Assembly: GCF_900163625.1 (NCBI RefSeq)
Contig: NZ_FUIE01000036.1
Coordinates: 43,912 to 107,911 of the forward strand
Origin: Brevundimonas diminuta 3F5N
Lineage (GTDB): Bacteria > Pseudomonadota > Alphaproteobacteria > Caulobacterales > Caulobacteraceae
DNA length: 64,000 nt
Direction of reading: 5' to 3'
Shown here: positions 62,633-64,000 of the stretch, in pieces
Layout of the letters: every line of letters begins with the position of its first letter
Numbering within the stretch: position 1 is the first letter of the stretch
Made by a program: the position numbers and the translations under genes
The notes under the pieces: model-generated
Seen by the model: only the letters and a program-made list of their open reading frames with translations
What the model was told of the DNA's origin: nothing
Databases searched by the model: none

Positions 62633-63844
62633 ATGTCTGACGCCCCTTCGATTCCCGTCCCCCCCTCCTCCCACGGCCCGCTGACGGGCGTGCGCGTTCT
62701 GGACCTGTCGCGCGTGCTGGCCGGACCGTGGGCGACGCAGACGCTGGCCGACCTGGGGGCCGAGGTGATCAAGATCGAGCGGCCGGGCGCGGGCGACGAC
62801 ACCCGCCACTGGGGTCCGCCCTTCACCACGGCGGCGGACGGTCGGCCGGGCGACGCCGCCTATTTCATGTGCGCCAACCGGGGCAAGAAGTCGGTCGAGC
62901 TGGACATCGCCAGCCCTGAAGGCGCCGAGACCGTGCGCCGCCTGGCCGCGACCTGCGACGTGGTGGTCGAGAACTTCAAGACCGGCGGGCTGAAGAAATA
63001 CGGCCTCGACTACGCCTCGCTGGCGGCGATCAATCCGAAGCTGGTCTATTGCTCCATCACCGGCTTCGGCCAGGACGGGCCGGACGCGCATCGGGCCGGC
63101 TACGACTACATGATCCAGGCCATGGGCGGGCTGATGTCCATCACCGGCCAGCCGGACGACGCGCCGGGCGCCGAGCCGATGAAGGTCGGGGTGGCGGTCG
63201 TGGACCTGTTCACCGGCCTGTACGCCTCCAACGCCATCCTGGCGGCGCTGTGGCACGCACGGACGAGCGGCGAAGGCCAGCACGTCGACATCGCCCTGTT
63301 CGACGTTCAGGCGGCCATGCTGGCCAATCAGGCGACCAACTACTTCGTGTCGGGCAAGGCGCCGACGCGGATGGGCAACGCCCACCCCAACCTGGCCCCC
63401 TATCAGCCCTTCTCGTGCTCGGACGGCATGGTGATCATCGCCGTGGGCAATGACGGCCAGTTCCGCGCCCTGTGCGGCGCCCTGGGGCTGGAGGTCGAGG
63501 ACCGCTTCGCCACCAACGCCCTGCGGGTCGCCAACCGCGAGGCGCTGGGACCGCTGATCGCCGCGCAGACGCAAGGCTTCACCATGCAGGGGCTGATGCA
63601 GGCGCTGGAGGCGGCGGGCGTGCCCTGCGGCCCGGTCAACACCATCGACCAGGTGTTCGAAGAGCCCCAGGCGATCCATCGCGGCCTGACGGTCGAACAG
63701 ACCCGGCCCGACCTGGCCGCGCCCGTCCGCACCGTGGCTTCACCCATCCGCCTGTCGAAGACGCCGGTGCGCTACGACGCCCCGCCGCCGAAACTGGGGC
63801 AGGATACGGAAGCGGTGTTGGGGGCGTTGAAGACGGAGAGGTGA
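62633..63844 (+). CDS. CaiB/BaiF family CoA-transferase
   Basis: A 403-residue class III CoA-transferase moving CoA between carboxylic acids. It has VRVLDLSRVLAGPWATQTLADLGAEVIKIE at residues 20-49, the NRGKKSVELDI block, and the catalytic Asp191 in KVGVAVVDLFTG. The interlocked dimer fold is implied by the family. Its acid substrates are not evident; succinyl-CoA, glutaryl or alkylsuccinate types have similar sequences. It stands alone between tRNA-Lys and a large intergenic inverted repeat. Confidence 0.9.
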   Translation: MSDAPSIPVPPSSHGPLTGVRVLDLSRVLAGPWATQTLADLGAEVIKIERPGAGDDTRHWGPPFTTAADGRPGDAAYFMCANRGKKSVELDIASPEGAETVRRLAATCDVVVENFKTGGLKKYGLDYASLAAINPKLVYCSITGFGQDGPDAHRAGYDYMIQAMGGLMSITGQPDDAPGAEPMKVGVAVVDLFTGLYASNAILAALWHARTSGEGQHVDIALFDVQAAMLANQATNYFVSGKAPTRMGNAHPNLAPYQPFSCSDGMVIIAVGNDGQFRALCGALGLEVEDRFATNALRVANREALGPLIAAQTQGFTMQGLMQALEAAGVPCGPVNTIDQVFEEPQAIHRGLTVEQTRPDLAAPVRTVASPIRLSKTPVRYDAPPPKLGQDTEAVLGALKTER

Positions 63845-63864
63845 CGCCTCCCCCCTCTCTCAGG

Positions 63865-63978
63865 CCGTCATTCTCGGGCTTGACCCGAGAATCCAGCAAG
63901 CACGACGGCGACCGCATCGACCCATGCCTGTTCAAAGGTTGAGGGGCTGGATTCTCGGGTCAAGCCCGAGAATGACGG
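63865..63978. repeat. intergenic element with perfect 33-bp inverted ends
   Basis: Arms at 63865-63897 and 63946-63978 are perfect reverse complements over 33 bp, around 48 bp of unrelated DNA. Each arm also contains an internal palindrome, TTCTCGGG-CTTGA-CCCGAGAA. It follows the CoA-transferase stop by 20 nt. Similar elements are, to my knowledge, common between alphaproteobacterial genes; there is no transposase. Confidence 0.85.
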
Positions 63979-64000
63979 CGAGGTAGGGATGAGCGCGGTG

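Overview
The window is GC-rich, densely packed alphaproteobacterial chromosome. The mix of TonB-dependent receptors, exported peptidases, a complete type II secretion operon, a propionyl-CoA carboxylase operon beside an ScfR-type regulator, and intergenic inverted repeats between convergent genes points to Caulobacterales, most likely a Brevundimonas-like organism. This is inferred from gene content; no 16S rRNA or other taxonomic marker is present. I see no phage, insertion sequence or CRISPR array.

Layout. 1-7.8 kb: propionate/branched-chain carbon entry. pccB-pccA-mutA (minus strand, mutA cut by the window edge) diverges from an ScfR/PccR-like regulator, with two oppositely oriented TTTGCAAA-type operators between them. 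mmsA follows, with a similar site upstream, so all three units may form one regulon. 7.9-13.3 kb: a LysR regulator, then a tight module of OmpR-type response regulator, LysM-FecR exported protein and CHASE2 histidine kinase. 13.3-24.1 kb: a 12-gene minus-strand operon, gspC-D-E-F-G-H-I-J-K-L-M plus a small lipoprotein, encoding a type II secretion system without gspN or gspO. Three REP-like hairpins sit next to the prepilin leaders of gspH and gspJ. 24.3-28.6 kb: a lipoprotein and a large TonB-dependent receptor in one operon, split by a hairpin and closed by a strong terminator. 28.9-31.1 kb: an APC permease, tRNA-Cys with an odd U37, and a thioredoxin-like protein.

31.1-56 kb is the most distinctive part: ALDH, SDR, IPMDH-like dehydrogenase, M20 deacylase and an XRE-cupin regulator, then a TonB receptor, an omega-amino-acid:pyruvate aminotransferase, a peptide ABC importer in which the binding protein is fused to the permease and both ATPases are fused, and a Tat-type DmpA/NylC-family N-terminal-nucleophile hydrolase. 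A gamma-glutamyltransferase/metalloprotease operon, another TonB receptor and an M20D amidohydrolase follow. Together this looks like an outer-membrane-to-cytoplasm route for an amide- or peptide-linked amino compound, possibly beta- or omega-amino acid peptides; the substrate is inferred. A palindromic GCTCA...TGAGC box precedes several of these units and is a candidate operator for the XRE-cupin regulator.

56-64 kb: a chorismate-mutase-like gene with ferredoxin-NADP reductase, a DPP IV-type peptidase, a small iron-permease-family protein, an Hpt protein coupled to a second APC permease, tRNA-Lys(CTT) and a CaiB/BaiF CoA-transferase. Repeat families fill most gaps here. Most unlisted open frames are antisense or frame-shifted shadows of these genes.
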